A DNA stretch of 64,000 nucleotides from Chrysoperla carnea (lineage: Eukaryota > Arthropoda > Insecta > Neuroptera > Chrysopidae). Location of the stretch: positions 115,686,368 through 115,750,367 of the forward strand of contig NC_058337.1 in NCBI RefSeq assembly GCF_905475395.1, written 5' to 3'. Made by a program: the position numbers and the translations under genes. Shown here one piece after another: positions 13,728 to 28,700 of the stretch. The notes under the pieces were generated by a model. It was not told where the DNA came from and did no database searches. It saw nothing but the letters and a program-made list of their open reading frames with translations. How positions within the stretch are numbered: the first letter of the stretch is position 1; each line of letters opens with the position of its first letter.

Positions 13728-16700
13728 TTCAAATGCCGTCATCAGCTTACGGCAGCGCCACCACAATTTCACATGACTTTATGGACACTTTTTATATACA
13801 GAGAGATGATTCTCCTTTTACTCTACACTCCATAGATTGATTATATAAAATGACAATAAATTGACATCTGTGAAAGGGGAAATAGAACTATTGTTAAATT
13901 TTAGTACACCAGCGCTTTCTGTGAATGGGAAATAGAACTATTGTTATACCATGTATAAGAAACATATCAAGGTATACTAAGTTTATTCCCAAGTTTGTAA
14001 CGCTAAAATTTTTGACGCTACGAACAAAATTTTGGTATAGTGGTTCATAAAATCTCTATAGTTGTTAGTTTTAGAATCAAAATCCATGGATTCAAAAAAT
14101 TTGCTGAAAACCATTTTCCCGAAAAACAAAAAATTTCGACTTAGTTGTTAAAAAACGCCCTTAAATAAAATATATAAAAATAAAACTTCTAATATCTCGA
14201 TTAGTGTAAGTAAACTGCAAATAATTATCATATCAGATCTCAATCAGAAGGTGATTGGATTGCCTCCTAAAGATCTAATCTACTCTGGCATGTCTGAAAT
14301 ACGATTTGCATATATGAAATGGTGAGAAAAAGTATTAGATTTGCATAGTATTATTATTTAGATAGTATAATTTTCTTGACTTAAGTAGGTGATTTTTTTT
14401 TTCGCAGGAAAAGTGGTTCTATTAATGCAAGATAAACAGTTATCTCAGAGACGGATTTATTGTTGTCGGGTTGAAAAGAAGTTTACACCACAAAGTTATT
14501 TCTACAATAATAACCAATGAAATTTTTTTTTTTAATCGTTGTCATTTCTCCTCAAAAATTTATCGCTTTTACCTATGGTTGAGTTTGTATGTCAATTACA
14601 AATACAGTGAGTCCAAGGTAACCAGGACCTCTGGGATCTCAAGGGATCTAGAATTTTTTACCTCTAAAAGAGACTTTTCATCACATAAAGAATCTTTACA
14701 GTTTCCCAAATAGTCAGGTTGAACATTCATTAATTACGTAGGGAACAAAACATTTTGGGGGAAGGGGAGTAGTTTTAAAAAATGTAATCATGTTCTTTAG
14801 TGTTGGGAGGGGAGAGGTTAAACCCATTCTTACGTAAGATTTTATGACTTGAAATTTAATATTAGAAATAATGTATAAACATCGCGAACTAAAGTCTCTG
14901 TTCCTTTTCTAATAACGTTTTATTATTCGGCAAAACGAGATTGAATTTTACGTAAGAAGGGTGTTCGAGAAATCTTATGTATGCTTACGTGGGGAGAGGC
15001 GGTGTCAAAAATCGTCAATGAATGGCTCCTAGGTTGATGTGGAAGAAAGAAAATAGCTGTGAATGCTACTGAAAATTTTCTATAGTGTATACTTATTATT
15101 ACAGATAAAATCTGACATAGTTTCTAACAAAAGACAGCTGCATCCACGTAGCTTACAAATTCCTAGAAAACATAATTTCATAACGACACTTCAAGACATG
15201 TAAAATCAGAGAGTTGGTAAAGGTTAAAGTAATAACGAAGAGGGTTCTCTCTGCTAAAGAACGATGCTGTATCTCATTTTTATTTTAAACTAAATTAAAG
15301 CACTGTACGACATGCCTTATTTCTATTAATTTATGACTTGAGTTCTCATCGGTAACTTAACCCAGCCCTGCTGTTTCACGAGCATACTATTTTCAAATTG
15401 ATCATGTAAATTAGTGCATAAAAAAGTAGTTTTAAGCAAATGAAGCCGACAGACACACAAGTTGTTCATTATAAAAACATTAATAGTGATAATTAACTAA
15501 ATTACACTGAGTATTTATAATTAAATAAAAAAAAGTTGCTGTGTAATGTTTTATTTGCTAACACAAAAATTAACATTTATTTTTTATCATAAATAATAAT
15601 TATTGACTAATACTTATAATTAATGTTTAGGTTGATTGCAACGAACGCTAATTAATTTTTTGGAAATCGAATAACTTTTAATTTGAAGTTTATACATATT
15701 AAAGCCATGTTGAAGTTCAACGTTTTTTATTTATTTTCTCGAATTTTTCAAAAGGTTTCAATCACGAAGACCCAATTTATTTTGCTATCAAATAAATAGG
15801 AAATTGTCTGAAATCGATCCGAAACATCTCTCTTCAAATGGAACTTTGACAATATCTCAGAAATTATGCATCCAATCAAGAAACGTTCTCGATTTTTGTA
15901 TTTTTGAACTATAGAAATTGAAGACAGAAAATTTTTCTCGTTTTAATGCAATTTTCTTAAGGGCCCTCGTAAAAAAAATACAGAAATCGAATACATTCGA
16001 AGGGTTGCCTGGTAGTGAAATACCGACCAGAATCTATAAGAAGGTAATTTCTCAGATCGATTTCGGACAATAATTTAGAAAATATTGGCCTGAGGATTAA
16101 AAGAACTAGATTTTCATGATTTTACGATCATCATTACTTTTGAAAGTCAGAAAATTGAGGGAAAATTTTTGCTAAAACTCAACCATAATTTTATTTAGAA
16201 AAAGTTTTCTTTGAAAATGGTAGACGTGCCAAAAATCATTTTAGCAATAGAGACAAGAAATGTAAAATTCTTTGAATATGAGGTCAAAAAATCATAGTTG
16301 GGATCTTTTGACCTCAGAGACCCCTGTAATTATAAACAATTGTCAGTATTTACAGATCAAATCAAATAATGTCTAAAAGGTTAAACTCACGCAGCGTTCT
16401 ATTTAAACTGTAGAATTGATGAAATTAAATAATATATTTAACAAAATCGAATTATTATCTATAAAATTAAACATACATGTGTAAGACCTTGGTTAATTTC
16501 GTTTCCTTATCAAAATATAAAATTTATTTTAAAATAAAATCTTATCTATACAAGGAAGGTATTTTAAACATATATGCAGTACGACCTCTTATTATCAGTA
16601 GTGACAAAATGTTCACTTTATTATAAAAATTATAAAACTATTAATTTTATTACGTTTTACTTTTGAGAAATTCATGATTATTATAATTTTATGGCTAGGT

Positions 16701-19700
16701 TTATGGATAACCGCCCACAGTTAAGCACACAGAGGGTTTTTGATAAGAGGTCTCTTATCATTCTACAATTAAAACAGAATTAAGAATGTCAATAATTTAC
16801 TTAAAAAATTCAGAACATGCTGACAACGTCATGAAAAAGTTAATTTCAAGTCAAATTATTTTATTATTGATGTAAAGTAGAGATAAAGTACACTTGAAAG
16901 CGGTTGCGAATTCTAGAAAAAAGTTGCAGAAAAGTTCCCCTCAAAACTAAATCTAATTTAATTAAGAAAGTAGAATTTTGTGGAACAAATGAAAATTTTT
17001 TCAAAATAAGTACAAGGTACAAGTTTTTAGGAGAAGGGTTTTAATGGGATAAGGGTCCCGGTTATATTTACAAGGGCTAAAAACAAAGAAAAAAATGTAC
17101 AAATAGAAGAAAAGAAATAGGAAGAAAGCAAATTTTTGGTTAAAGGGTCAGATACAAGAGGTTCCCAGAGAGATTTACAAAACGCTTTCAAGCATTATAA
17201 ATCCTGTCTTTAGTCTGTAGCCTCCACCAAAATTTAATTCTAGATACGCGCCTGAAATCATTTTAATACAATTTTTGTTTAATCATTTTTCGTATCCTGT
17301 TAGCAATATTTTTAAACTAACTACCGTTTTATCTAATTTTTCAAGTTAGTTCATTTTACCGTAATTTATTTTTATACAAGGTGTCCCAAGTAATAACAGC
17401 AAGACTTCGACAAGTGGTAGATAACGATGAAATCATGAAATATTCTCAATACACAACATGATTCTCATTCACAAATCATGAAGGATCCTTAGCTAACATT
17501 GTCATATTTCCAATTTTTTTCTAAGCAGGAATTTGGCGATATCCACAAAAATATCGTTTTTCTTACAAAATCTATACCTCGAAAAGGACGCTTTTCTAGC
17601 TATAATTGGGTAGATGACTAATATAGAATTTGTCACATTACCCATAAAAATGTAAAAATAAACCTGAAACCATAACAAAATTTGAAAGTTAAATTAAAAT
17701 TGAATAAAAAAGAAGAATTTATAAGCATTCAAAGATTGTTGCCTGTCTCTTTCCTTGACGTCACTTTTTAAGTATTTTCTTCTTTGTTTAATTAGGAGTT
17801 ATACGTTCATATTTTGCGCACTTCTATGAATTTTCGAAAACCAACTTCACTTTTCTGTCCGTTCAGTGACAATTATTCACCTGATGTAATTAAAAAACTT
17901 AGTCATCATTCCAACTGTATTGGGAAATTGCCATGATTTTCACGTTATCTACCATTTGATGAAGTCCTGTTGATATATTTTGGATCATTCTGTGTTTCAT
18001 TCAAAAATTTACTCACATCACATTCACTTTAAATAATAAAACCTGCCCATAAAATAGTCAAATCTACACATCCGGTCTCATAGCAGTTCCAGTTGACCAA
18101 TGTTTAAATTTGTATTTAGCCTTTACGCAATATGATTGAGAAGCGTTTAATAAATCACAGGGCGGAACTAAACATAACTTTATAAAACAAATAATAATGA
18201 GAGTGAATGCACGCACCTGCCCTAAAAAATGTAAATCATATCACGGTTTTGCTTCAATAATAGAAAATAAACTTGTAATAATATTAAATAAAAAATTTAA
18301 AGAAACCCCCGACATAAAGTCATATCTGTTTGATTTGTTTGTAGTATCAAAGCAACTAAATGGATAAACCGATTTTGATTTTTTTAAAGTAATTTGATCG
18401 AGAGTGTTCTCAGCTGTGTTTCAAGTAAATCTACTCAGTCGTTTGAATATCATTACCTCTTTTCTTGTTGTTCCAGGTACGGAATATTAACTTCGCATTT
18501 GAAACATAGCTAAGAACACTCTCGATCAAATTACCTCTCAAAACAAACATATAATCAAAATCGGTTCATTAATGTAAGAACTACAATATCACGCCACAAA
18601 TTCAAGTCTGTTCGATTCGTTTGCGGCATCATAATAAGCTAAACCAATTTAAGTTTTTTCATATTTGAAAGGTAATTTGATCGAGAGTGTTCTTAGCTAT
18701 GTTTCAAGAAAATCTTCTCACCCGTTTGAAGATCGTCACATCTTTTCTACTTTTATCGGGTACACAATCCTAAACATGCACTTGAAACATAGCTAAGAAC
18801 ACTTTTGATTAAATTACCTTTCAAAAAAAAATAAAAATAAAAATCGGTTCATTCGTTTAGAAGCTACGATGTCATAAACAGCCACACATCAGGCATGTTA
18901 AATTTATAACACCGTCTTTCTAGTCTGGGGGTTAAAAATGACCTGAAGTCAAAGAGTAAGAAAATTTATTAGTTAAAAACTTTGATTGAATAATGCACTT
19001 TATGCTCCAGGCTGTTACATTGTGGAAATGCAATTTTCTAAATGGAAAAATATTTTATACACATGCAAAGATTTAAAATTAGAATAATATATCAAATAAG
19101 TTGCACAAGTAAATGGATGCAAATATTTGACTTTGCAAAAATAAAAATTAAATAAACTGAAAGTTATCTCGTCTTAAGAATAATCATGTGCATGGTATTT
19201 CATTTTTTTTAGAAGGGGAGAGAAAACAAATTGCATGGCAAAAATTTTAAACTGACAACATGGTTTAAGAGTTAGCATCGTCATGAAAAAGTTAAGTTCA
19301 AGACAGCCTAATTTTGAATATTTCTTCTTATTGAAATTAGATACTGATAAAAAGCATTTAGCACTTGAGAACGGTGGCGTTTATTAGTATGCACATTGTT
19401 GATTTTAAAATCATTTTAAGGCAAGTATAACTTGTAACTGCCACAGAGTTTTGCCATTGCTAACACTGCGCTAGATATTAGTGCAATTTAAAAGAAACGT
19501 TTTATCAAATTATCTTAGAATGGCTGTAATTTTAATATGATTTAATTGGTATAATTAAAGAGTGCATTTTTAATTTTTCCAATACAATTTCGGGTACTTT
19601 ACTAGTAAGCATCTCATGTTAATTAACGCAAACGCTCTCATGTGCAAGACTATTACTTAAGTTAAATAAGTAAAGGAATATCCGAAATTTAGCTGTCTTA

Positions 19701-22700
19701 GAATGAACTCTTGAAAACGTTGCCAGTTCTGGTATCAAAAGGAAATATTTTAAAGTTGTGGGGGGATTACTTTAAGAAATTAATACCAATTCATTTCATA
19801 AAGGTTTCGCAGTGTGTTTTAGAGCAAAAAGTAACTTCTGAAACGTGAAAGTAGAATCAATCAAACAGGATTTATCTGTCTAGATCAGGAGTAAGTAAAG
19901 AGAAAACTGTGATTGATGTTATATCAAATAAATATGATTCACAAATGGCAACTACTCTAAGGAGTGTCTAGAGAAAAAGAGAAAGGATGCAAAGCCTGGT
20001 TTTACGATATATGATTCTATAAAAAAACGTTTTCTAAATCATGGAAAACTCGGAGAATGGGAATGGGCAGAAGATGTAAGAGTGGTTGATGGATTTCAAC
20101 CGTTAAGCGTGATCAGAGCCTCGCAGACCTGTCAGTGAAAAATCGCCTCAGATGTTTTTAAAATAACCCCCTCGGTATTTTCAATAAACTACGTGCGTGA
20201 ACAGTATGAATGTACGTACACTGTCTATGTATTATAAAGGGCACAGAACTTTTATATTCAATATATTATTATTACATTTTTATTTATAGAATTTTCTGAT
20301 TCTTTGTGTACTTTTTTTATTATTTTAAAAGGAAAAAAAACTCGTATTGTAAATATAATTGTCTACTTTTAAAGTACACTGACATTCATTGAAAACGGAA
20401 CAAGATATATGTACTTTGGAATCGAGCTTCAAAGAGCTTTTGATTTAACATCCTACAAAATGACATCTTCGACACATTAACAACGAGGTGGTTTTAAAAA
20501 TAACTAACAGTTTTCACTCAATCAAAAAATGGAGTTATTTTCATGACAGACACTACCGATGATTAAGTTTAATTCCAGTTGCAAGAGTCTTTTGCTCAAG
20601 GCGCATTTTTATAAAAAGATTTTTGCTTGGATATTTTTAACAAAGACAATTCTACGGATTTTATAGTCATTCGAACTTACTTTTTAATGTAATAATTTTT
20701 CGTTTAGTACAATTCATTTTCTTATAAAAATGAGACCTTCAGAAAAGATTTATGAGTAGTGTCATAAAAATATAATAGTCAAAAAGAAAATTTTTCACAT
20801 TTTTATACCATGTATATATGAAATATACATAGTATATTAAGTTTAGTCCCAAGTTTGTAACGCTTAAAAATAATGATGCTAGGAAAAAATTTTGTCATAG
20901 GTGTTCATAAAATCACCTAATTGTTCCATTTCCGGTTGTCCGTCCGTCCGTCCGTCTGTGGACACGATAACTCAAAAACGAAAAAAGATATCGAGAAATT
21001 TTTACAGCGTACTTAGGACGTAAAAAGTGAGGTCAAGTTCGTAAATGAGCATCATAGGTCAATTGGGTCTTGGGTCCGTAGGACCCATCTTGTAAACCGT
21101 TAGAGATAGAAAAAAAGTTTAAATGTAAAAAATGTTCCTTATCAAAAATTAAACAACTTTTGTTTGAAACATTTTTTCGTAAACATCACTGTTTACCCGT
21201 GAGGGCGCCAATTAGGCGGGAATTTTATAATATGTACTATATTTGATTATCAGTTATCTATGTGTCACATGTTTGCATGTGTAATGTGATAAAGAAATCA
21301 ACACTGACTATGCATGCTATTTCAACAATTAACTCAGTCAATTGTTTGTTTTCACTTGTTTATTTAAAAATACATTCTGTCGCCTTGACTTTTAAAATAT
21401 TATCATATAAGATTAAATTTTTCGTGGTTACTGTCAATGATTTTTGTATATCTTCAAAATCCTTTTTCACCCAAAATGTTAAAAGCGGTGGGTCGTTTTT
21501 AACCTATTTGGAGTCCTGGATCCTTGTGTGCGGGGACCAATTTTGCTCCAGCTTATTTTAAAAGAGAGGTGACCTTTATTTCTAATAACTTTCTTTGAAA
21601 TATTTTATTGTAAGTTCAATAGAGTGTTAAACCAGTTACCTATGTCACTTGTTAACTGTATTCATTTATAAAAAGTTGTCTGGTTTTTACGTCTGAGTCT
21701 TATTTCAGTGTATACGTGAGGTTTAAGTTTCAACATCAGACAAATTTTAAATGATGACTCATTGAAAAATCGTTTTCTTTCAAAGATATAATCTTGACTA
21801 TCTGTATTTTTTAATGTTTAACTTTTTAATAAACATAATCTTATCTGATGATTATTATAATAATTTTTAGTTGTTAATCATTGACGATATTTTAATAAAT
21901 GTTAACAAATTTTAATGATGAGTAATATAGTTTCTATTGTTCATAATTACACCTTTTTTAAGTTTTTAATTAATTTATTATTTTTAGTTTAATAATAAAT
22001 ATTTAATTAACGTCAAAAAAATAATGTTTAAGTAATTAGTATCTGAATTATTTAATAGGATTTCATAATATATAACAACCTTTGACTTTTAATTAGAATT
22101 AAATGCAAGGTTAGTTGAAATAAGGGCAAAAATAAGTATAGGAGAAATTTTTATTTAATTGCATTGTTTATCCCTACTTTTTGGTTTCAAATTTGGTATC
22201 AACAAGGGTTTTGGTATTAAGTTCGTTAATGAGAAAAATCGACAAAGTACAGTGGTTTCGCTAAGTACAAAATTTTCAAAATTAAATTATTTTTGTATTT
22301 TTGATCAAGGTACTCTTGTGATTTTTTTCTCTAGACGCTTTGGTTTTGAAATAAAAATTCTTGGAAAACTAAAAATGCAATATTCAATTTTAAGAAAAAT
22401 GTGTTATTTTTTTTTTTTTCAATCTCTGAGGGAATTCGCTTAGCTAACGCAGCTCCTTCGCTGCAAATTTTCTTAATATCATGCGACAATTACACATAAT
22501 AAAAATAGAAAATGACCTTGAATACGAACATCACATATCGAGAAAATTACTTAAACTAGAAATCTTTATATCGTGGCTGTCAGTACCAACAAAAAAATTG
22601 AATCAATATTAATTATTAATAGAAAATAAAATTATTTTGAAATTTTAGCAGAGTGCTTTTGCACATTCATGTTTAAATTAAATAAAAAGTTTTCTAAAAC

Positions 22701-25700
22701 TCCAAACACTTTGAAAATAAAAAGACATAAAGATATAATACCATCACCAACTTCTTTTCCGTCAGTTTTAATTAACTAGCCTCTCGTTAAGTATATTTTA
22801 TTTTATCGTTAAACATGACTGTCGCTACAGGAAATTGGAATTTGTTTGAATATTTTTAATCAATATTAAAAAATAAAATTATATTCTTTGTTATTTTAAA
22901 TTTTTATAACAAAATATCTTGTAAAATTATGAATCATAATATTTCTTGTAATGGTAGGTCCACACGATACCAACTTCACACAGACCTCTATAGAATTTCG
23001 CTGCGCAACAAATCAGTGCATACAAAAGTCGGTATGATGGTCAAGTCTGAGTTTAAAAAGTCTGAGCACGGAAGTTGAAAGTATTCCCATATTAATGATA
23101 TAAGTCTACACATACAATTCGTCATTATATTTACATAAACATTTTACTCATACTTTCAATCTGTACAGATATCTGTACAAACAATAGTCTTTATCGTGTG
23201 GACCCACCATCATAAGGTAAAAGTATCTACAAATGTATTTTAAGTTTGAAAAGAATAATATTGTTATAAAATATTACAAAACGAATCCCTTTTCATTTCA
23301 AGTATACTAGCTTTGTGCCCTTATGTCTTGACTGGTCTAATTTTAAGAAATCGAGTATTTCTATTTCTTATTTTTATTACAAATACACTAAAAACTTTTT
23401 ATGAGATCTATAAATACCATCTAATAATCTGAAATGATTTCCAGAAATCAGAAAAAATACCCTATTTCTACGGTTTGAGCAACATAATCCAGAAAAAAGC
23501 AATTAATCTCAAATATTATAAATGTGAAAGTAAGCATGTTTGTTTGTTTGTTACGCTTTCACGCTAAAATTAGCGAGTGGTTTTTAATGAAACTGTACAG
23601 CAATATAGCTGATATATCAGAATAATACATGATATATAATTTATAAAGATATATTTAAAAAAAAAATAAATAAATTTAAGGTAGTACCAGCATGAAATCA
23701 CTTTTCGACAGATTTGGCCGAATTTTTTTTCTCGGGTTTATCATAGCTTTATTTATGAATTCCTAAAATTTCATAATTTTTTATCGTTTAGATCGCGAGA
23801 TATTTAAAGACAAAGTTCGCGATTTTGAGGGTCATGTCCCATTTAAAGCATGTAAAATGTCCGGTCTCTCCAACTATTTTTTATGATATTATTATATATT
23901 GAAGAAAAAGTAGAAAAAAATGTTTATACAATACAATTCTAAAAAAAAAATTTAGAAATTAATTTTCACTTTCGAGATATTAATTTTGAAGTAAATTGAT
24001 CGAAATTGGGACGTTGGCATAATTATTTCCCATTTTAAACGGTCAAAATTTCTGAAACTTTGGGAATTAATAGTAAGCATTATTAAATTCTTAAATTTAA
24101 TTTTTCGTTAAATTCTGTCGAAAAAAAAATTGTACCATTGCTTTAACATAGAAACTGCAAATACCATGCTGGAACATCCTTAATTTGACATTTACCATTT
24201 TTTAAATTTTTACAGAAATCTTTAATTTATGGTTCAAAATTATGATCATAGATCTTCTCCATCTATAAAGATAAATTAAAGAATTCTGTAAAAATTTAAA
24301 ATCTTAAATGTCAAACAAATCATGGCCAACTTTTCTGATATACTCAATGAATTATGACTATTTTACATTTAACAAAATTGAAAACTGTGTATATCAAGAC
24401 AAGGTGGAGGCTATAAAGCGGTGTTTTTTACTTTTAAGCCCAGTGAAGCGGGTGGGTACTAATTGAAGATGGAAAAAGGCCTGGGTTAACTAAGGCTTCT
24501 TTTAGTTTTAGGTTAGGTTAGGTTAGGTTAGGTTAGGTTATATTGGCTGTCCACATATATCTGTTTTATCACCTTCATAATATAAATTTTTAAAGAATCC
24601 TAACATTAATAATAATTGCTTTTCCACACATAAATTACACAACATGCGGTAAGAATATTGTTTCAATGTTACAATTCCTACATGTGTGTGTTTTTGTCGT
24701 ATGTAGTACATATGTATGGTATAATTTTATTGTATGCAATTCATTTTGTCAGTAAGTACATAAGTATGAATTTAATAGTTTTAGTTATAGGCTAGGTATA
24801 ATACTTTTTTTTTTATAAATGTAAAGCTAGCGCACATTTTATGGTATTAAAATAGAGTCTTACTAATCCTGACTCATTAAACCCCATGTGGTGATAGATT
24901 ACCGGATTTTCTCGGATTACTGAGGTTGAATATAAAAATGTATGCGAAATAAAATGATTTCATAATGAACTAATTTAACAAGGACTATGCGTTACACAAG
25001 TTTAAAGTTTTTTTATTATATACACCTCCTTCATGCATATACCATGCAGCACACCACCCCATCACAACTATTAATTAAATTAACCTGTGTTATGACGGCG
25101 GGAATCGAACCCGCTACCTTAGGCATACCGCGAACGGAATTAGTTAAGCTGTAACCAAAACAGTTAGAAAAGAAATATCTACCATCCAGACGTCTTGAAA
25201 TTTCAAACTTTTCAATGACGTTACTTTTATATCATGACTACCACTCCAAAAGAATTTTTTGACTTGTTACAAATAATATAAAAAAAAAGAGGCTGGCTTA
25301 ATACCTATTTTATGCAGTTCTTTAACTACGATATGCACACATATAATATTATAAAAATTTCAACATTGATTACTCATTGTAAATAATAATTATAATTAAG
25401 AGAATTATTGTAGGTATATTTGTATATAGGAAAGATTTTCCATAATTACGTCGACAAAGGTAATGATATTATTACCAACATAATAGGTTGGCTGATAAGT
25501 CCCCGGTCTGACACATAGATGGCGTCGCTAGTATTAAATGCATATTATTTTTATATAGTACCAACCTTCAAATGATTCGTGTCAAAATTTGACGTCTGTA
25601 AGTCAATTAGTTTGTGAGATAGAGCGTCTTTTGTGAAGCAACTTTTGTTATTGTGAAAAAAATGGAAAAAAAGGAATTTCGTGTTTTGATAAAATACTGT

Positions 25701-28700
25701 TTTCTGAAGGGAAAAAATACAGTGGAAGCAAAAACTTGGCTTGATAATGAGTTTCCGGACTCTGTATTTTTTCCCTTCAGAAAACAGTATTTTATCAAAA
25801 CACGAAATTCCATTTTTTCCATTTTTTTCACAATAACAAAAGTTGCTTCACAAAAGACGCTCTATCTCACAAACTAATTGACTTACAGACGTCAAATTTT
25901 GACACGAATCATTTGAAGGTTGGTACTATATAAAAATAATATGCATTTAATACTAGCGACGCCATCTATGTGTCAGACCGGGGACTTATCAGCCAACCTG
26001 TTATATACTTTTTATTATGTTTTTATGAGGTTACTTATGCAGGAGTATAATCGGTTTACGTCACTAAAAGTTTATTGAAATACATATTGATATTATCGTT
26101 AATCACTATTTCATATGTGAATTTATTTGATGATGGTAGAACAATATTGATTTAAGTAAATATCATTTTTCTTAAGGTTGTTGTTTCGCTATGTGCATAG
26201 TGTCAGAAAATTCTAATTTTTTTATACCTACCAAGGATATTATAAAAGCACATTATTATTTTATTATATTAAAATCAAAAGAAGTAATTTTTAATATATA
26301 TATCACGTGATCTAAAACACGAGCCGCTATGATGTGACATCAAATAGGCAAAAATATTATGCATTAATTACTAATTTGTTGAGAGCTTTCATCATGGAGG
26401 TTATAAAGAAGGAGAACGATCGCTATGTACTAAAGCATTAGCGCACCTGTCCCTGAAAATTTGTATAATTTATAGTTCATTTTTCAGCGGCCAGCCGCGC
26501 TGTCGTCGGTAAGTAGTATATTAGCGCACAACAGCCCGCATTTAATGAGACAACTTAGCGATCCCAGCGCCTCACTTATTTTGCCCATATTTTGAGAACA
26601 ATATTTTCTATTGCGATCGTTCTCCTTCTTTATAACCTTCATGGCTTTCATAGTAATTGTAGGTTATGTTACTACCAACTTTATTTATACATATAATAAT
26701 ATGAATTTTGAGAAAATCTTTCATCTAAACGTCAAAGAAGCTAAACCTTTTTGCAAATACGATAATTTTCAAAAATTTTCGTTAATTACTGAATCCCCAA
26801 AGTCTGAAACGATAATAATAAGTGATGGACGATTGTTATTGCCGTTTACAAAATCGAACATTTTAAAAACTTCTGATTTTCATATCATTTGTCAGTTGTA
26901 ATAATTGTTGAATAGATACCATTGTGTTTACAATACAAAAAATAAAATATACTAAAAATCTGACAGTATATTGAACTTTTGCAAATAAAAAAAAATTTAT
27001 TGCAAAAAAATAAAATATCGTGTATACCTCTCATCTTCAATTCGCACAATGATAGACCGTATGCTCATGATGAGTTAAGTTGTCCCATTTTCTCACTTCT
27101 ACCTAGAATGGGGCTGAAAAGTGTATCAATTTATCTAACACATCGAAAAATTTATTTTCTATTTTTCGAAACAGCTACGATTTTGCCAGTTCTGTTTATT
27201 AAAGGAATTCTAAGGCAGAAACAAGCATTGGAAAACAACAGGCTTAAGGTTGCAAGTAGTAAAAAGATTAAAATAAGCACCCGATTTCGAAAATAATTTT
27301 CGAGAGAGATCGAAGACAAAAAAATTTTCTGTGAAAGTTTCCAAAGGGAAAAATCGAAAGAATTCTCTTAAAAATATTTATTTTAAAACAGCGAAATCAA
27401 ATCAATTCCGCAGGAGAAAATACACTCAGATTGATGGTTTTCAAGATAACAACAGTTCCGCAGCTTTAAAATTCAAATCCAATGAAATTGCCTGTCCAAT
27501 ATTTTGAAATACCTAAGTTGCCATGACAAAACTTTCGAGTCTTAGAGCATATTATAGGACATCTTCAAGCTCACTTCATTATCCTTAAAATGAGTATAAA
27601 TAGCGTCGAGTGTAATTTAAAATATTTCAGCAATCGAAATTATAAAAGAGGATACCTCGGAGGCCAAAAGAGACTAAGGGTCTTAAAAATTAAAAACTAT
27701 TTTTTTGTATGTTATCCAAGCAATTCATTCGCAAATTTCTCGAAAGAATGAGACAGCACAATCTGGTATTATCACACGGTCTATGACTCTATGATAATGA
27801 TGATGTTTTAGTTTTTGAATGTTTTGTAAAGTGTGTGTGTTTATACACAAGTTTATTTTGTGAGGTGACGTACCTCTCATGTTACATGTTTTCATTATTA
27901 TTAGTAGGTGGCTATGAAGGTCATTTCAGAAGTTTTTTTTTTTTTAATTTATTTTGAATTGTGTATGATGAATTAGTTTGCAAGACACAGATGTTTATAG
28001 TTCATCTAGATAACTACTCTGTTACAATACTCATGGGCTTACGATCAATCTATGCATGCCATCACAGCAACCACATGAGGCATTAACTGAAACGATGTTT
28101 TTCACAACAAAAAACGGACACTACAATGCCTTCATAGTTCTTCAGGGTCCCGCTACAGATTTTAAAAATCCATGATTATTTACTTGCTTTATGTTAAGCT
28201 TACGTCTATTGAATGAGGCGCCAAACATTTCGCCTCTCATTTTACTACCCCTCCAATTATAGTGTAAAAAATTGAAACGAAATTTACAATTAGTTTGATA
28301 TTGTTTTGCTAAAACTTTACCCATCCCACGAATTGATCTAAACTGACCCATTGGTGGAGTTCTGTTCCAGGAACTACGAAACTATTTTAGTTTTTATTGA
28401 AATTAGGATGATGATTAAATTTTTTTTATTACTTCAGGTGAAGAATTCTCACTACACGGACAGAAAAGTGAAGTTGGTTTTTGAAAATTTTTAGAAACTC
28501 TTAAACAAAGAGGAAGAAAGTGTCGTCATTGTTGAGTATCGCCATAGAGATTAAACTAATATCGCAAGTAAGCACTCGCAAGTTTTGACGTCACCACGTG
28601 TTATTCCTTTTTGTATATTTAAATTATTCATATTTTCGCAGTTCTTGATGCTACCCAAAAATGGATTTCATACGATGTTTTGGCTCGATAACAAACGTTG

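Noticed and set aside
13535..13732. 65-residue frame with a YIYIYI run
   Set aside because: It is a translation of the (AT)20 microsatellite within a MITE.
25607..25877. Two mirrored 74-residue frames as separate transposase genes
   Set aside because: Both come from the arms of one palindrome. Only about 30 N-terminal residues are mariner-like; the rest is the inverse arm.
26611..26901. 96-residue plus-strand frame starting in the P-like MITE end
   Set aside because: It begins inside the terminal repeat and continues into AT-rich flank; no domain.
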